Below are positions 24,026-31,441 of a DNA stretch of 31,441 nucleotides, piece by piece. Under the pieces are notes generated by a model, which was not told where the DNA came from, searched no databases, and was given only the letters and a program-made list of their open reading frames with translations. A program made the position numbers and the translations under genes. Source of the stretch: Bacillota bacterium (GTDB lineage: Bacteria; Bacillota; Clostridia; Acetivibrionales; DSM-1351); assembly GCA_023391425.1 (NCBI GenBank), contig JAEWAX010000112.1:1-31441 (forward strand). The letters are read 5' to 3'. Position 1 is the first letter of the stretch, and each line of letters begins with the position of its first letter.

Positions 24026-24676
24026 CTAAATAATCAACCTTCCATCACTACCTAATGTAATGTAAGTTTTTTCACCTATATCAACAATGGCTCTACCATT
24101 TGTATTCTCAGTTATATCACTTATTAGTTCTTCTTCTTTCCCAACCTCAATAAGTACGCATAATTCAACATCCTGACCATATTGTATGTCTTTTACTATA
24201 TTATTATTTGTCATGAGCATATTCTGTAATTTTCCAAAAAGAGTATATTCAACTACAATATTTACATGAAAGCAAAGCTTTCGTGTTACTACTTCAGCAC
24301 TCTCTAAGCCCATCGCTGCACTCTTGCTATATGCTCGAATGAGTCCTGACGCACCAAGTAGTGTTCCGCCAAAGTACCTCGTTACCACTACTACCACATC
24401 TTGTATTCCCATTCTTTTGATTACTTCAAGTACTGGCATGCCTGCAGTGCCAGAAGGCTCTCCATCATCGCTAAACCTTTGTATTAAAGTATCATTATTT
24501 ATGCTATAAGCATATACATTGTGACTAGCATTCCAGTATTTCGATTTTATACTATTTATAAATTCAACAGCATCATTTTCATTTGATACTGGCTTAACAT
24601 TCGCTATAAATCTAGACTTCTTCTCTTCAAATTCCGCTGTTGCAGAATCCAATATTGTCCTGTACTCTGGTAACAT
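24026..24676 (-). CDS. yigZ: YigZ/IMPACT family protein
   Basis: A 216-residue protein, the normal length. The start is ATG with GGAGG about 14 bases upstream, a long spacing, but no better start lies in frame. The UPF0029 (IMPACT N-terminal) domain spans about 1-125, with FSDDGEPSGTAGMPVLEVI and VVVVTRYFGGTLLGASGLIRAYSKS. A DUF1949 ferredoxin-like domain follows from about 140 to 200. The family is linked to ribosome- or stress-related functions (eukaryotic IMPACT inhibits GCN2); the bacterial role is unsettled. An overlapping plus-strand frame is not coding. Confidence 0.94.
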   Translation of the reverse strand: MLPEYRTILDSATAEFEEKKSRFIANVKPVSNENDAVEFINSIKSKYWNASHNVYAYSINNDTLIQRFSDDGEPSGTAGMPVLEVIKRMGIQDVVVVVTRYFGGTLLGASGLIRAYSKSAAMGLESAEVVTRKLCFHVNIVVEYTLFGKLQNMLMTNNNIVKDIQYGQDVELCVLIEVGKEEELISDITENTNGRAIVDIGEKTYITLGSDGRLII

Positions 24677-24812
24677 ACTTTATCTTATTGCCTCCATCTA
24701 AACTCTAGTGCCTATTATACTTTTGTACTAATCTGCATTTAAGATGTTGCTTTTTTATATTTTAAATGCAAAATACTATTACATTATATCATGTTATTGC
24801 TATATTCAAAAA

Positions 24813-24844
24813 CAGCACTCTCCTTCAAATTATGGAGAGTGCTG
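24813..24844 (-). terminator. Intrinsic terminator after the Nudix gene
   Basis: CAGCACTCTCC (24813-24823) pairs perfectly with GGAGAGTGCTG (24834-24844) around a 10-base loop. On the minus strand it is followed by TTTTTGAA, 50 bp past the Nudix stop. A long T-run also lies on the plus-strand side, but no plus-strand gene ends here. Confidence 0.8.
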
Positions 24845-24894
24845 ACGTGTTCTTTTTTTTATTTTAAATCTCATCTTATAAAATCTAAAAGGTT

Positions 24895-25308
24895 TTATTG
24901 CTCTGATTGATATTTTGAATATGACAATTTAATCAGGGATTTATCCTGACTATAAGTAATTTTGTTTAAAGCTTCATCGATTGTGAAATAACCACCCTCA
25001 CTAAAGTTTTCTTCTTTATTAACCTCATAACTATCATCAAGGGATTTCATAATGTACCAGGTAATCTTATTACAAACTGGTCTTTGACGTGTAACTGAAA
25101 AGAATTCATAATTGGTACTGCCTGCGGTCGAAATAATCTCTGCATTAATTCCTGTCTCATCTTTTACTCTTTTTACTGCCACCTCATCAGGATAATCTCC
25201 GTTCTTAATTACCCCTTTTGGAAGAACCCATTCCTCCTTCTCATTTTTCAGAAGGAACACTTTCTCTCCGGAAAAGACTACTCCACCTGCACAGTTTCTA
25301 ACAATCAT
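24895..25308 (-). CDS. Nudix hydrolase with a degenerate Nudix box
   Basis: A 137-residue protein from the ATG at 25306-25308, with AAAGGGG 8 bases upstream. A frame start at 25374 would add 22 residues (MFECNLNNLNYLRK...) with no binding site, so it is rejected. The opening IVRNCAGGVVFSGEKVFLLKN, the box region WVLPKGVIKNGDYPDEVAV, and the ending fit the AP4A-type Nudix fold. The box is altered: the usual GE is GD, REVxEE is KRVKDE. Metal binding and activity could be weakened or altered. Nudix enzymes clean up nucleotides or dinucleoside polyphosphates. It follows hflX by 104 bp, probably in the dut-hflX unit, and ends at a strong terminator. Confidence 0.85.
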   Translation of the reverse strand: MIVRNCAGGVVFSGEKVFLLKNEKEEWVLPKGVIKNGDYPDEVAVKRVKDETGINAEIISTAGSTNYEFFSVTRQRPVCNKITWYIMKSLDDSYEVNKEENFSEGGYFTIDEALNKITYSQDKSLIKLSYSKYQSEQ

Positions 25309-25412
25309 AATCAAAACCCCTTTCCTGATGGATTTTCTAAGATAATTTAAATTATTCAAATTACACTCAAACAATTCAATTAATTAATACTATAATACCC
25401 TAATTAGCAGTT

Positions 25413-27203
25413 TTATACAAGGATAAATTCTTCTAGATTACTAATTTTGTCTATTTTAACTAATGCCTTTACACTTATACCGTTCTCTAAATATTCCTGT
25501 TCTATCACTTGTCCATTTGAGTAAATATAGGGCATAACCCACCCGTCATTGTAAGGAATTAAAAGCTTTATTTCCCTAAGTCGCTCCTTAAAACCCTCTG
25601 TTATTTTTTCCAACAATTGCGCAGTACCTGTACCATTGACAGCTGATATCTCACAAACTGAAGTATATCCCATTGTGTTAATTCTTGAGCCTCTAGCTAT
25701 AATATCCTGCTTATTTAATACAAGAATAGTATTTTTGGATGTGGCGCCCAGTTCTTCAAGTAACCTCTCTACTACACTTATTTGCATAGCTGCATTCTCA
25801 TTTGATGCATCCACAACATGCAGCAGCATATCTGCATGAACTGCCTCTTCAAGAGTCGATTTGAATGCCTCAATCAAGTCGTGAGGGAGCTTGTTTATAA
25901 ACCCAACTGTATCAATAAGAACTGCTTCTCTTCCATCTGCTAATGTGAGCTTTCTAGCTGATGGATCAAGTGTAGCAAATAGTTTGTCTTCAACTAAAAC
26001 CGTTGATCCACAAAGCTTGTTCATCAACGTAGACTTTCCTGCATTAGTGTACCCAACTATGGCAATAACAGGCGTGTTGTTTTTCGTTCTACTCTCACGC
26101 ATGAAATCACGTCTCTTCTCCAACTCTTTAAGTTCTCGCTCCAGACTAGTTATTCTTCTGTGGATGTGTCGCTTATCCACCTCTAGTTTTTTCTCTCCAG
26201 GGCCACGAGTACCGATACCTCCACCAAGTCTTGAGAGTTCTGTACCAAGCCCAATCAATCTAGGCAGCTTATACTTGAGTTGTGCCAACTCCACTTGCAG
26301 CTTACCTTCCTTTGATATAGCTCTCTGCGCAAATATATCCAGTATCAAGGCAGTTCTGTCTATTACTCTCACGCCTGTCATTTCCTCAATGTTTCTGATT
26401 TGCGCACCTGAGAGTTCATCATCAAATATTAATAGCTGCACATCTGTAGCCTGGCACATTAAGGATAATTCTTCTATCTTACCTTTTCCAACATAAAATG
26501 CTGAATCCTGAGTCTGCTTTTTTTGTAGAATCTTATCAAGAACGATAGCCCCTGCCGTATTTGCTAATTCCTCCAGTTCAGCTAATGAATCCTCTGCATC
26601 TTTTTGAGAAATACTTTCCAACCTACTTTGTGTGGTCTCTAAGCCTACTAGAATCGCCTTTTCAGAAGCTTCTTCGTTTTGGTATATGTCATCTCTTGCA
26701 GAGGCATCCAGTTCCTCAATTATTTTGTACATATAGTTTAGCCTTGCCTCACCTAGAGTAAACGGACCATACACATCCACTTCCTGGTCAAGGGAAAGAC
26801 AACCTGCAAAAATTTCTTTAATTTCTCCCTCCAAAATGCCTATGGCAAGCATGGCATCTAGTCTAAGCTTCTGGAGCGTGTTTATGTCAACCTGCGAAAG
26901 CATACCATTTCCACCTGGATGTGTATGGATGCACCTAATACCTGATAGTCTGGTATTTCCGCGTCTGCTATCTAACTGTGGTAAAGAAACTGTCCCACTG
27001 TCTCCAATACTTATGTCAACCACAACACCTCTTCTATTAATCAAAACTGAAATCTCACGGTTAATCTCAAAAGAAATCCTTGCAATTGTTTGCGCAAGTT
27101 CAACAGGCAGTAAATCTCTAGAGCCGTACTTAACATCAAATAGCCCTTCGAGTTCCTTTAACAGCCTATCTTTAATTGATTGCGTATTACCATTTATTTT
27201 GAT
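25413..27203 (-). CDS. hflX: HflX GTPase with an N-terminal JAMM-like extension (probable ATC start)
   Basis: A 596-residue protein if it starts at ATC (27201-27203), which lies exactly 8 bases past AAGGAGG (27212-27218). The first ATG/GTG/TTG start is TTG at 27042-27044 and would lose 53 residues. Residues about 50-106 carry a JAMM/MPN+-like pattern: E50, then IHTHPGGNGMLSQVD with H93, H95, S103 and D106. From about 180 come the HflX N-terminal domain and coiled middle, then the G domain: G1 GYTNAGKS (384-391), G3 DTVG (431-434), G4 NKQD (497-500). HflX is a ribosome-binding GTPase that splits or rescues stalled ribosomes under heat or antibiotic stress. The gene lies 23 bp after dut and probably shares its transcript. 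Confidence 0.93.
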   Translation of the reverse strand: MKINGNTQSIKDRLLKELEGLFDVKYGSRDLLPVELAQTIARISFEINREISVLINRRGVVVDISIGDSGTVSLPQLDSRRGNTRLSGIRCIHTHPGGNGMLSQVDINTLQKLRLDAMLAIGILEGEIKEIFAGCLSLDQEVDVYGPFTLGEARLNYMYKIIEELDASARDDIYQNEEASEKAILVGLETTQSRLESISQKDAEDSLAELEELANTAGAIVLDKILQKKQTQDSAFYVGKGKIEELSLMCQATDVQLLIFDDELSGAQIRNIEEMTGVRVIDRTALILDIFAQRAISKEGKLQVELAQLKYKLPRLIGLGTELSRLGGGIGTRGPGEKKLEVDKRHIHRRITSLERELKELEKRRDFMRESRTKNNTPVIAIVGYTNAGKSTLMNKLCGSTVLVEDKLFATLDPSARKLTLADGREAVLIDTVGFINKLPHDLIEAFKSTLEEAVHADMLLHVVDASNENAAMQISVVERLLEELGATSKNTILVLNKQDIIARGSRINTMGYTSVCEISAVNGTGTAQLLEKITEGFKERLREIKLLIPYNDGWVMPYIYSNGQVIEQEYLENGISVKALVKIDKISNLEEFILV

Positions 27204-27218
27204 AAAACCAGCCTCCTT
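27201..27218 (-). promoter_or_regulatory. Ribosome binding site and putative ATC start of hflX
   Basis: On the minus strand AAGGAGG (27218-27212) is followed by CTGGTTTT (8 bases) and ATC (27203-27201), in frame with the whole hflX reading frame. An ATA four bases later is the only alternative near-cognate start; no ATG, GTG or TTG exists in frame before 27044. The frame stays open upstream into dut, but with no closer binding site. Confidence 0.65.
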
Positions 27219-27226
27219 ATTTTCTA

Positions 27227-27727
27227 TTACCCTACCCCTGTGGAGCCGAATCCGCCGCCCCTATCTGTACCAATATTTTTAACGGAAGAAACTTTTGTTA
27301 AAACCATTTTGGGTACAACCTGCAATACTATCTGAGCAATTCTATCACCTTTTCTAATAATATATGCTCCCTTTTTATTACCCTTTTCATCAAGTGTAAA
27401 TGTTATATCCGCATTTTGATTACAATACATATCAGAGCTATTATTTACTATTATGCCTAATTCATCCCTATATCCGCTATCAATTGTTCCAGGCGAGTTC
27501 GGGATTCTAAGTGGTGTCTTAAAGGATAATCCACTTCGTGGCCTGACCTGAATTTCATAGCCCTCTGGTATAGCAAGCTTTAACCCTGTTGGAACTATTA
27601 CCGTTTCACCAGGTAGTATAGTTATATCTTCTGCAGCATAGACATCCATACCCGCATCTCCTGGATTTGCATACCTTGGAAGTATTGCATCCTCCCTGCA
27701 AACCTCAACAAAAACCTCTACCGACAT
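27227..27727 (-). CDS. dut: dUTP diphosphatase (dUTPase)
   Basis: A 166-residue protein, ATG with AAGGAGG 8 bases upstream. All five trimeric-dUTPase motifs are present: DAGMD (24-28), PRSGLS (63-68), NSPGTIDSGYRDELG (77-91), KGDRIAQIVL (126-135) and the C-terminal RGGGFGSTG (156-164). The enzyme splits dUTP to dUMP and pyrophosphate, keeps uracil out of DNA and supplies dUMP for thymidylate synthesis. It is cytoplasmic. A short charged insert (DEKGNKKG) lies between motifs III and IV. Its stop lies 23 bp before the hflX start, so the two are one transcription unit; it follows the U32 gene by 55 bp. Confidence 0.97.
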   Translation of the reverse strand: MSVEVFVEVCREDAILPRYANPGDAGMDVYAAEDITILPGETVIVPTGLKLAIPEGYEIQVRPRSGLSFKTPLRIPNSPGTIDSGYRDELGIIVNNSSDMYCNQNADITFTLDEKGNKKGAYIIRKGDRIAQIVLQVVPKMVLTKVSSVKNIGTDRGGGFGSTGVG

Positions 27728-27782
27728 CTAATATTCCTCCTTAAACAAGTTTGCATATAAACGGTTAGAAATTGTTTAAATG

Positions 27783-30341
27783 TTAAACCCCTCTTTGTAA
27801 ATGACCTTTTGTAAATCCCTTTGCTTTTATTTTTTCAATAATTTTATCTTTCTCAGAATAAGTTTTATTTTCAACTATACTCCTATGCAAATTAACAATA
27901 TCATATATTTCTTCTGCGCTCTCGTCAACAAAACTAAGTCTCACATATTGTACCCCAGTTTTGCTAATTTGTCCGATAAGGTCAGGAGCAAATATTACAT
28001 TTGAATTAAAAATGGTACTCCTACAATCCACACAATCACATTTAATCAAGAACTCAGCATCTTTTCTATCTTTTAAATGATAAACTCCATTTTTACATAT
28101 AGTGTTGCACTTCTGCGGTTCATTATTACCCACACTTCCACCTACAGGACAGTATTCGCTAGTCATCACAGGTATTTTCCCATATACACCTAGCTCAGAA
28201 TCGAATTCTTGAGGAAAGCTCAAAGAACTAATTTGAGATAAATTAAGTTCATAGGATAATGTCGCACCATTGTATCCCAAGTCTTTGTAAAAACGCAATG
28301 TCGAGCTATTTAATATGTTTAGTGAATAATCCCCTACAATTTTTACACCATCACCAAGTCTATCCTTCAGTGTCTGCACAATGCCCATATTTCCCACTAA
28401 GAATCCATCAACAATTTGGGTTATAGCGTCCAAACTCTTCTCGATTATTTCCGCATATTTTCCCTTTATTATAGCTGGAATATATGCGAATATTTCTTTA
28501 CCCTCAGTTCTATGTTTGCTAACTGCATCCTTTATATTAGCACTTAGCAAGCTTGTGTACGGTACATATATTCTATCTGCATTTATTTTGATCAAATCTA
28601 AATTGTCAATTACACTGTAAAGCATTACAGATATTTTTACTTTTTCATTTCTATCGTGACTATTTCCTGGGAAATGTAACAAAGATTTATATAAATTCCC
28701 GTTTACTGCATTTATTTTTTTCTTAGTTGATAATATCCTCTCATTTTCGAGTAACTCTGCGGCTTTTCGCCTGATATTATTCAACTCGCTTATAGGTATT
28801 ACGACATCATTATCTATATTCAAAGTTAGCTCTGCAACATTAAAGGGTGTCGACCCCATTTTCTTTAATTGCTCGCTTATTCTGTCCTGTGTCAGAGGTT
28901 TATTTATTGCTTTTTCGGGCATAAAATCCCCTGTAGCAGAAACACTATTTCCACAGTCATCACTTAATGTCAATAAAGGTAGTTGTCCAATTTTCAACGT
29001 AAAATTAGCTGTAATATCTGTTTTCCTGGTACCTTTTGCATAGGATGCTGCCGCCTGTTCTAGCAATTCCTTATCTGATGTCTTGTAAACCTTACTTCCT
29101 CTTTCAACATTTCCTTTTATAACAGATGCCCAAACAACATCACCAGCATGAGCATGTTTAACAAGTTGACCGTCTCTTACTATTTTAGTAATTATTCCTC
29201 CTGGACTATCAGCAAATAATTTGTTTGACCATATTTCTATTCCATCGCCATTTCCCAGAGAGTTATCCAACTTAATTTTTACTGAATTTGTACTTCTGTC
29301 CTGGTCTACAACACTTCCGAGATAAGTACCCCAATTCTTTGGCTTCTCATAAGCCATCATACCCTGACCTGTCTTACCTAATAAATATCCTTTTGAAAAG
29401 CCTCCCCTATTGAAGCTTTGCAATAACTGATGCATATCTTCCTTAGAGACCTCTGCATTATTCTTACTTTGTCCTTGATTATTCTTGTTTTGGACTATTT
29501 CGTTTTTATTTTTGCCTTTATTTAAAGAAAGATTTCTCTGTTCAATCTCATCTAAATATTTTCTGTAAGTGCTGACAACTGTAGCCACATATTCGGGACT
29601 TTTCATTCTTCCTTCTATTTTAAGAGAACTGACCCCAGCTTTAACTAGGCCTGCTAAATTCTCAATAAAACAAATATCCTTTGAGCTAAGCAAATATCCA
29701 CTCTTTACGTTTTTGTTATCTTTTTGTATAGAATATGGAAGTCTACAAGGCTGTGCGCACTTTCCCCTATTTCCGCTTCTTCCTCCAATTATGCTACTCA
29801 TCAGACATTGACCAGAATAACTGATACAAAGGGCGCCATGAACGAAAACCTCTACCTCAAGCTGTGTATTTTCACATATGTTCTTTATTTCTTGAAGTGT
29901 TAGTTCTCTTGCCAGAACAACTCTGCTAAAACCCATCCTCTCAAGCACGCTAACACCCTCAATGCTATATGTGGTCATTTGTGTACTTGCATGAATAGGA
30001 AGCTCAGGTATAGCTTCTTTTAGATTTGCAGCAAGACCCACATCCTGTATAATAAATGCATCAACACCCATTTCAAACACTTTTCCTGCATACTCAATTG
30101 CCTCATGCATCTCATTATCTAAAACTAGCGTATTAAGAGTTAAAATAACCCTTACACCTCTAGTGTGTGCATAATCCAAAGCTCTCTGTAGTTCTTCATC
30201 ATCAAAGTTTCCTGCGAACGCTCTGGCATTTAGCAGTTTCCCACCCAAGTATACCGCATCCGCACCATTTTCAACGGCCGCTAAAAATGCATCATAACTT
30301 CCTGCGGGTGCTAATAGTTCTACCTTTTTTTTTAAACCCAA
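27783..30341 (-). CDS. U32 family protein (DUF3656-containing; TrhP/RlhA-like)
   Basis: An 852-residue protein with a TTG start (30339-30341), GGAGG 9 bases upstream. The N-terminal U32 domain starts VELLAPAGSYDAFLAAVENGADAVYLGG and contains HGALCISYSGQCLMSSIIGGRSG, with C172, C179, C195 and C199, the Cys set typical of Fe-S U32 proteins. A polar Asn/Lys/Gln-rich linker (about 260-300) follows, then the DUF3656 collagenase-like domain, and a C-terminal Cys-rich part (EYCPVGGS, CNTICKNG, CDCVDC). Although named peptidases, U32 proteins with these Cys residues hydroxylate tRNA or 23S rRNA (TrhP, RlhA). It follows the alkaline-phosphatase-like gene by 125 bp and precedes dut. Confidence 0.9.
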   Translation of the reverse strand: MGLKKKVELLAPAGSYDAFLAAVENGADAVYLGGKLLNARAFAGNFDDEELQRALDYAHTRGVRVILTLNTLVLDNEMHEAIEYAGKVFEMGVDAFIIQDVGLAANLKEAIPELPIHASTQMTTYSIEGVSVLERMGFSRVVLARELTLQEIKNICENTQLEVEVFVHGALCISYSGQCLMSSIIGGRSGNRGKCAQPCRLPYSIQKDNKNVKSGYLLSSKDICFIENLAGLVKAGVSSLKIEGRMKSPEYVATVVSTYRKYLDEIEQRNLSLNKGKNKNEIVQNKNNQGQSKNNAEVSKEDMHQLLQSFNRGGFSKGYLLGKTGQGMMAYEKPKNWGTYLGSVVDQDRSTNSVKIKLDNSLGNGDGIEIWSNKLFADSPGGIITKIVRDGQLVKHAHAGDVVWASVIKGNVERGSKVYKTSDKELLEQAAASYAKGTRKTDITANFTLKIGQLPLLTLSDDCGNSVSATGDFMPEKAINKPLTQDRISEQLKKMGSTPFNVAELTLNIDNDVVIPISELNNIRRKAAELLENERILSTKKKINAVNGNLYKSLLHFPGNSHDRNEKVKISVMLYSVIDNLDLIKINADRIYVPYTSLLSANIKDAVSKHRTEGKEIFAYIPAIIKGKYAEIIEKSLDAITQIVDGFLVGNMGIVQTLKDRLGDGVKIVGDYSLNILNSSTLRFYKDLGYNGATLSYELNLSQISSLSFPQEFDSELGVYGKIPVMTSEYCPVGGSVGNNEPQKCNTICKNGVYHLKDRKDAEFLIKCDCVDCRSTIFNSNVIFAPDLIGQISKTGVQYVRLSFVDESAEEIYDIVNLHRSIVENKTYSEKDKIIEKIKAKGFTKGHLQRGV

Positions 30342-30466
30342 AACTATTTTCCTCCATATAAAAAGAGTTTTATTGCAATTTTAATATCCTATGTGTAAAT
30401 AGACCATCCGTAATATACGGCATGAAATTAATATATTCTATTTGTCTTATTTGCAGGACTCCTAGT

Positions 30467-31348
30467 TTATGTTTTTTCTTCTTTTCGGAATAATTCTAAG
30501 ACAAACGGCATTATGTCAACCAATGATTGAATCTGTAAATCCACACTATCTGCCCTTCCTCCTATAACTATGGCTGGAACTTGATTCATTGTATGAGTAT
30601 GAACAGAAATATCCTCAATATTTCCATGATCACTTGTAATAATAAGTACATCCTCTTCAAAATTAATCAAACTAATCAGCTCTGATAAAAAGAAATCCAG
30701 TTTTTCTATAACTCCAACCGCTTCCTCATACTCAGCCATATGCCCTGCTATGTCTGTAACAAAATGTTCAAACAGCGTAAAGTCATTTTCTCTACTTAAT
30801 GCATATACGTTTTGCGCTGCCTTTTGAGGCGAAATTAGCTCTACAGGGTAGCCTGATTCCTTTAGTTTATCACCAGTAATGTCATGGTATACCCCATTAT
30901 TGTTTATAAAGTCATCGACAGTCCTAAATTTCATATGCTCTGCCATGCACATAACAGAGGTCACAGATGGCCTATTTCGTCTATCTTTCACATTAAGCAT
31001 GTTTGTTAAATACTCATCCCTATATACATTAGCATTGGCAACCTTTAAGCCCATTTTCTTTAATTCGCCAAACATATTTACCTTGTATATTATTTTTTTA
31101 AGTGTGATTGTCGGTTGCCCGCTCATATGCCTGTTTAGCGCTGCAGAGGCATTAACTCCTGTAAAAATAGAGGTTTGTCCTGTAGCGCTTTGCGGAAGCC
31201 CCTCTATCCCAAGTGAAGCATCCACCTTAAATCTGGCATTTTCTATCAGCCTTGCAAGCACTAGTGATTTAGTTCCATATATAGGATTTGACTCTTTGTC
31301 CTTTTTTCCTATCCCAACTCCATCAATAAACATAAATATTACTTTCAT
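30467..31348 (-). CDS. Alkaline phosphatase/phosphoglycerate mutase-superfamily metalloenzyme
   Basis: A 293-residue protein from the ATG at 31346-31348, with AGGTG about 6 bases upstream; the in-frame GTG three codons earlier lies inside that binding site and is rejected. The iPGM/alkaline phosphatase metal-site pattern is clear: FIDGVGIG (D9), QSATGQTS (nucleophile candidate S54 or an adjacent Thr), TDIAGH, ITSDHGNIED and HTHTMNQVP. The reaction is unknown: a phosphatase or phosphomutase on a small sugar- or glycerol-phosphate are options. It is shorter than full iPGM (about 510) and than phosphopentomutase (about 390), and lacks their insert domain. It is cytoplasmic. Confidence 0.85.
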   Translation of the reverse strand: MKVIFMFIDGVGIGKKDKESNPIYGTKSLVLARLIENARFKVDASLGIEGLPQSATGQTSIFTGVNASAALNRHMSGQPTITLKKIIYKVNMFGELKKMGLKVANANVYRDEYLTNMLNVKDRRNRPSVTSVMCMAEHMKFRTVDDFINNNGVYHDITGDKLKESGYPVELISPQKAAQNVYALSRENDFTLFEHFVTDIAGHMAEYEEAVGVIEKLDFFLSELISLINFEEDVLIITSDHGNIEDISVHTHTMNQVPAIVIGGRADSVDLQIQSLVDIMPFVLELFRKEEKT

Positions 31349-31370
31349 TATTATCACCTATATCATAATA

Positions 31371-31441
31371 TTAGCTTAAAATCCTGCATTGCGAAAGGCT
31401 ATTTATACTTTTATTCTCTATTATTCCTAATCTTCCTGCTT
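31371..31441 (-). CDS. Possible 3' end of an upstream minus-strand gene (partial)
   Basis: On the minus strand a frame is open from the window edge to TAA at 31371-31373 (ending SLSQCRILS), 22 bp before the start of the alkaline phosphatase-like gene, which would be typical operon spacing. Only 23 residues are visible and the other two frames close early. No family can be assigned. Confidence 0.25.
   Translation of the reverse strand, partial: AGRLGIIENKSINSLSQCRILS

Noticed and set aside
25374..25374. Longer Nudix start at 25374
   Set aside because: No ribosome site, while the internal ATG at 25306-25308 has AAAGGGG at ideal spacing and matches the fold start.
30408..30420. CCGTA-ATA-TACGG hairpin as terminator of the alkaline phosphatase-like gene
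   Set aside because: No T-run follows on the minus strand, and the stem is only 5 bp.
1..31441. CRISPR arrays, tRNA or rRNA genes, insertion sequences, prophage genes
   Set aside because: No regular repeat-spacer pattern, no cloverleaf or rRNA-like sequence and no transposase or integrase were seen by eye.

Overview
The window looks like a low-GC, spore-forming, plant-fibre-degrading member of the Clostridia, most like the Ruminiclostridium group. The evidence is strongly AT-rich DNA, purine-rich ribosome binding sites, a small acid-soluble spore protein gene, a ytxC-type sporulation gene, and two clusters of cytoplasmic hemicellulose-processing enzymes. The genus is inferred; no rRNA gene is present to settle it.

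Layout. (1) 1-3810, minus strand: a carbohydrate operon read as GH39 beta-xylosidase, esterase, DUF3237 protein and GH95 alpha-fucosidase-type enzyme; the last runs off the left edge. (2) 4282-5388, plus strand: a lone unknown protein with a possible C39/papain-like N-terminus. (3) 5518-10052: GH127 beta-L-arabinofuranosidase plus a DUF5060/DUF5605 glycosidase-like gene on the minus strand, divergent from an AraC-family regulator. The two promoters overlap and share an inverted repeat. (4) 10080-16234: a P-loop ATPase fused to a Gls24 domain, ytxC, a DUF6873 GME-fold protein, DUF378, an alpha/beta SASP, an AI-2E-family permease, a small ACT-like protein and a zinc-ribbon/HTH protein. (5) 16300-22548: a trans-aconitate methyltransferase-like gene, a 1040-residue polytopic membrane protein behind a promoter with a perfect palindrome, and a translationally coupled pair (114-residue unknown plus SAMHD1-like HD phosphohydrolase). 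(6) 23040-31441, minus strand: housekeeping genes, in transcription order an alkaline phosphatase/phosphoglycerate mutase-superfamily enzyme, a U32 protein, dut, hflX, a Nudix protein, yigZ and yebC.

How the genes work together. None of the glycosidases shows a signal peptide, so both sugar clusters probably finish imported hemicellulose oligosaccharides (xylan, arabinan or xyloglucan decorations) inside the cell: deacetylation, defucosylation, removal of arabinose and release of xylose. The AraC protein is the obvious regulator of the GH127 operon.

Most unusual points. The hflX frame is open 53 codons upstream of its first TTG/GTG/ATG candidate and reaches a well-placed AAGGAGG followed by an ATC codon, suggesting non-AUG initiation. 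That extension completes a JAMM/MPN+-like metal-site motif (E50, H93, H95, D106) ahead of the usual HflX domains. Other points of interest are the HD-phosphohydrolase pair, the ATPase-Gls24 fusion, the palindromic promoter of the giant membrane protein, and a gene-free stretch at 10911-11386 rich in repeats.
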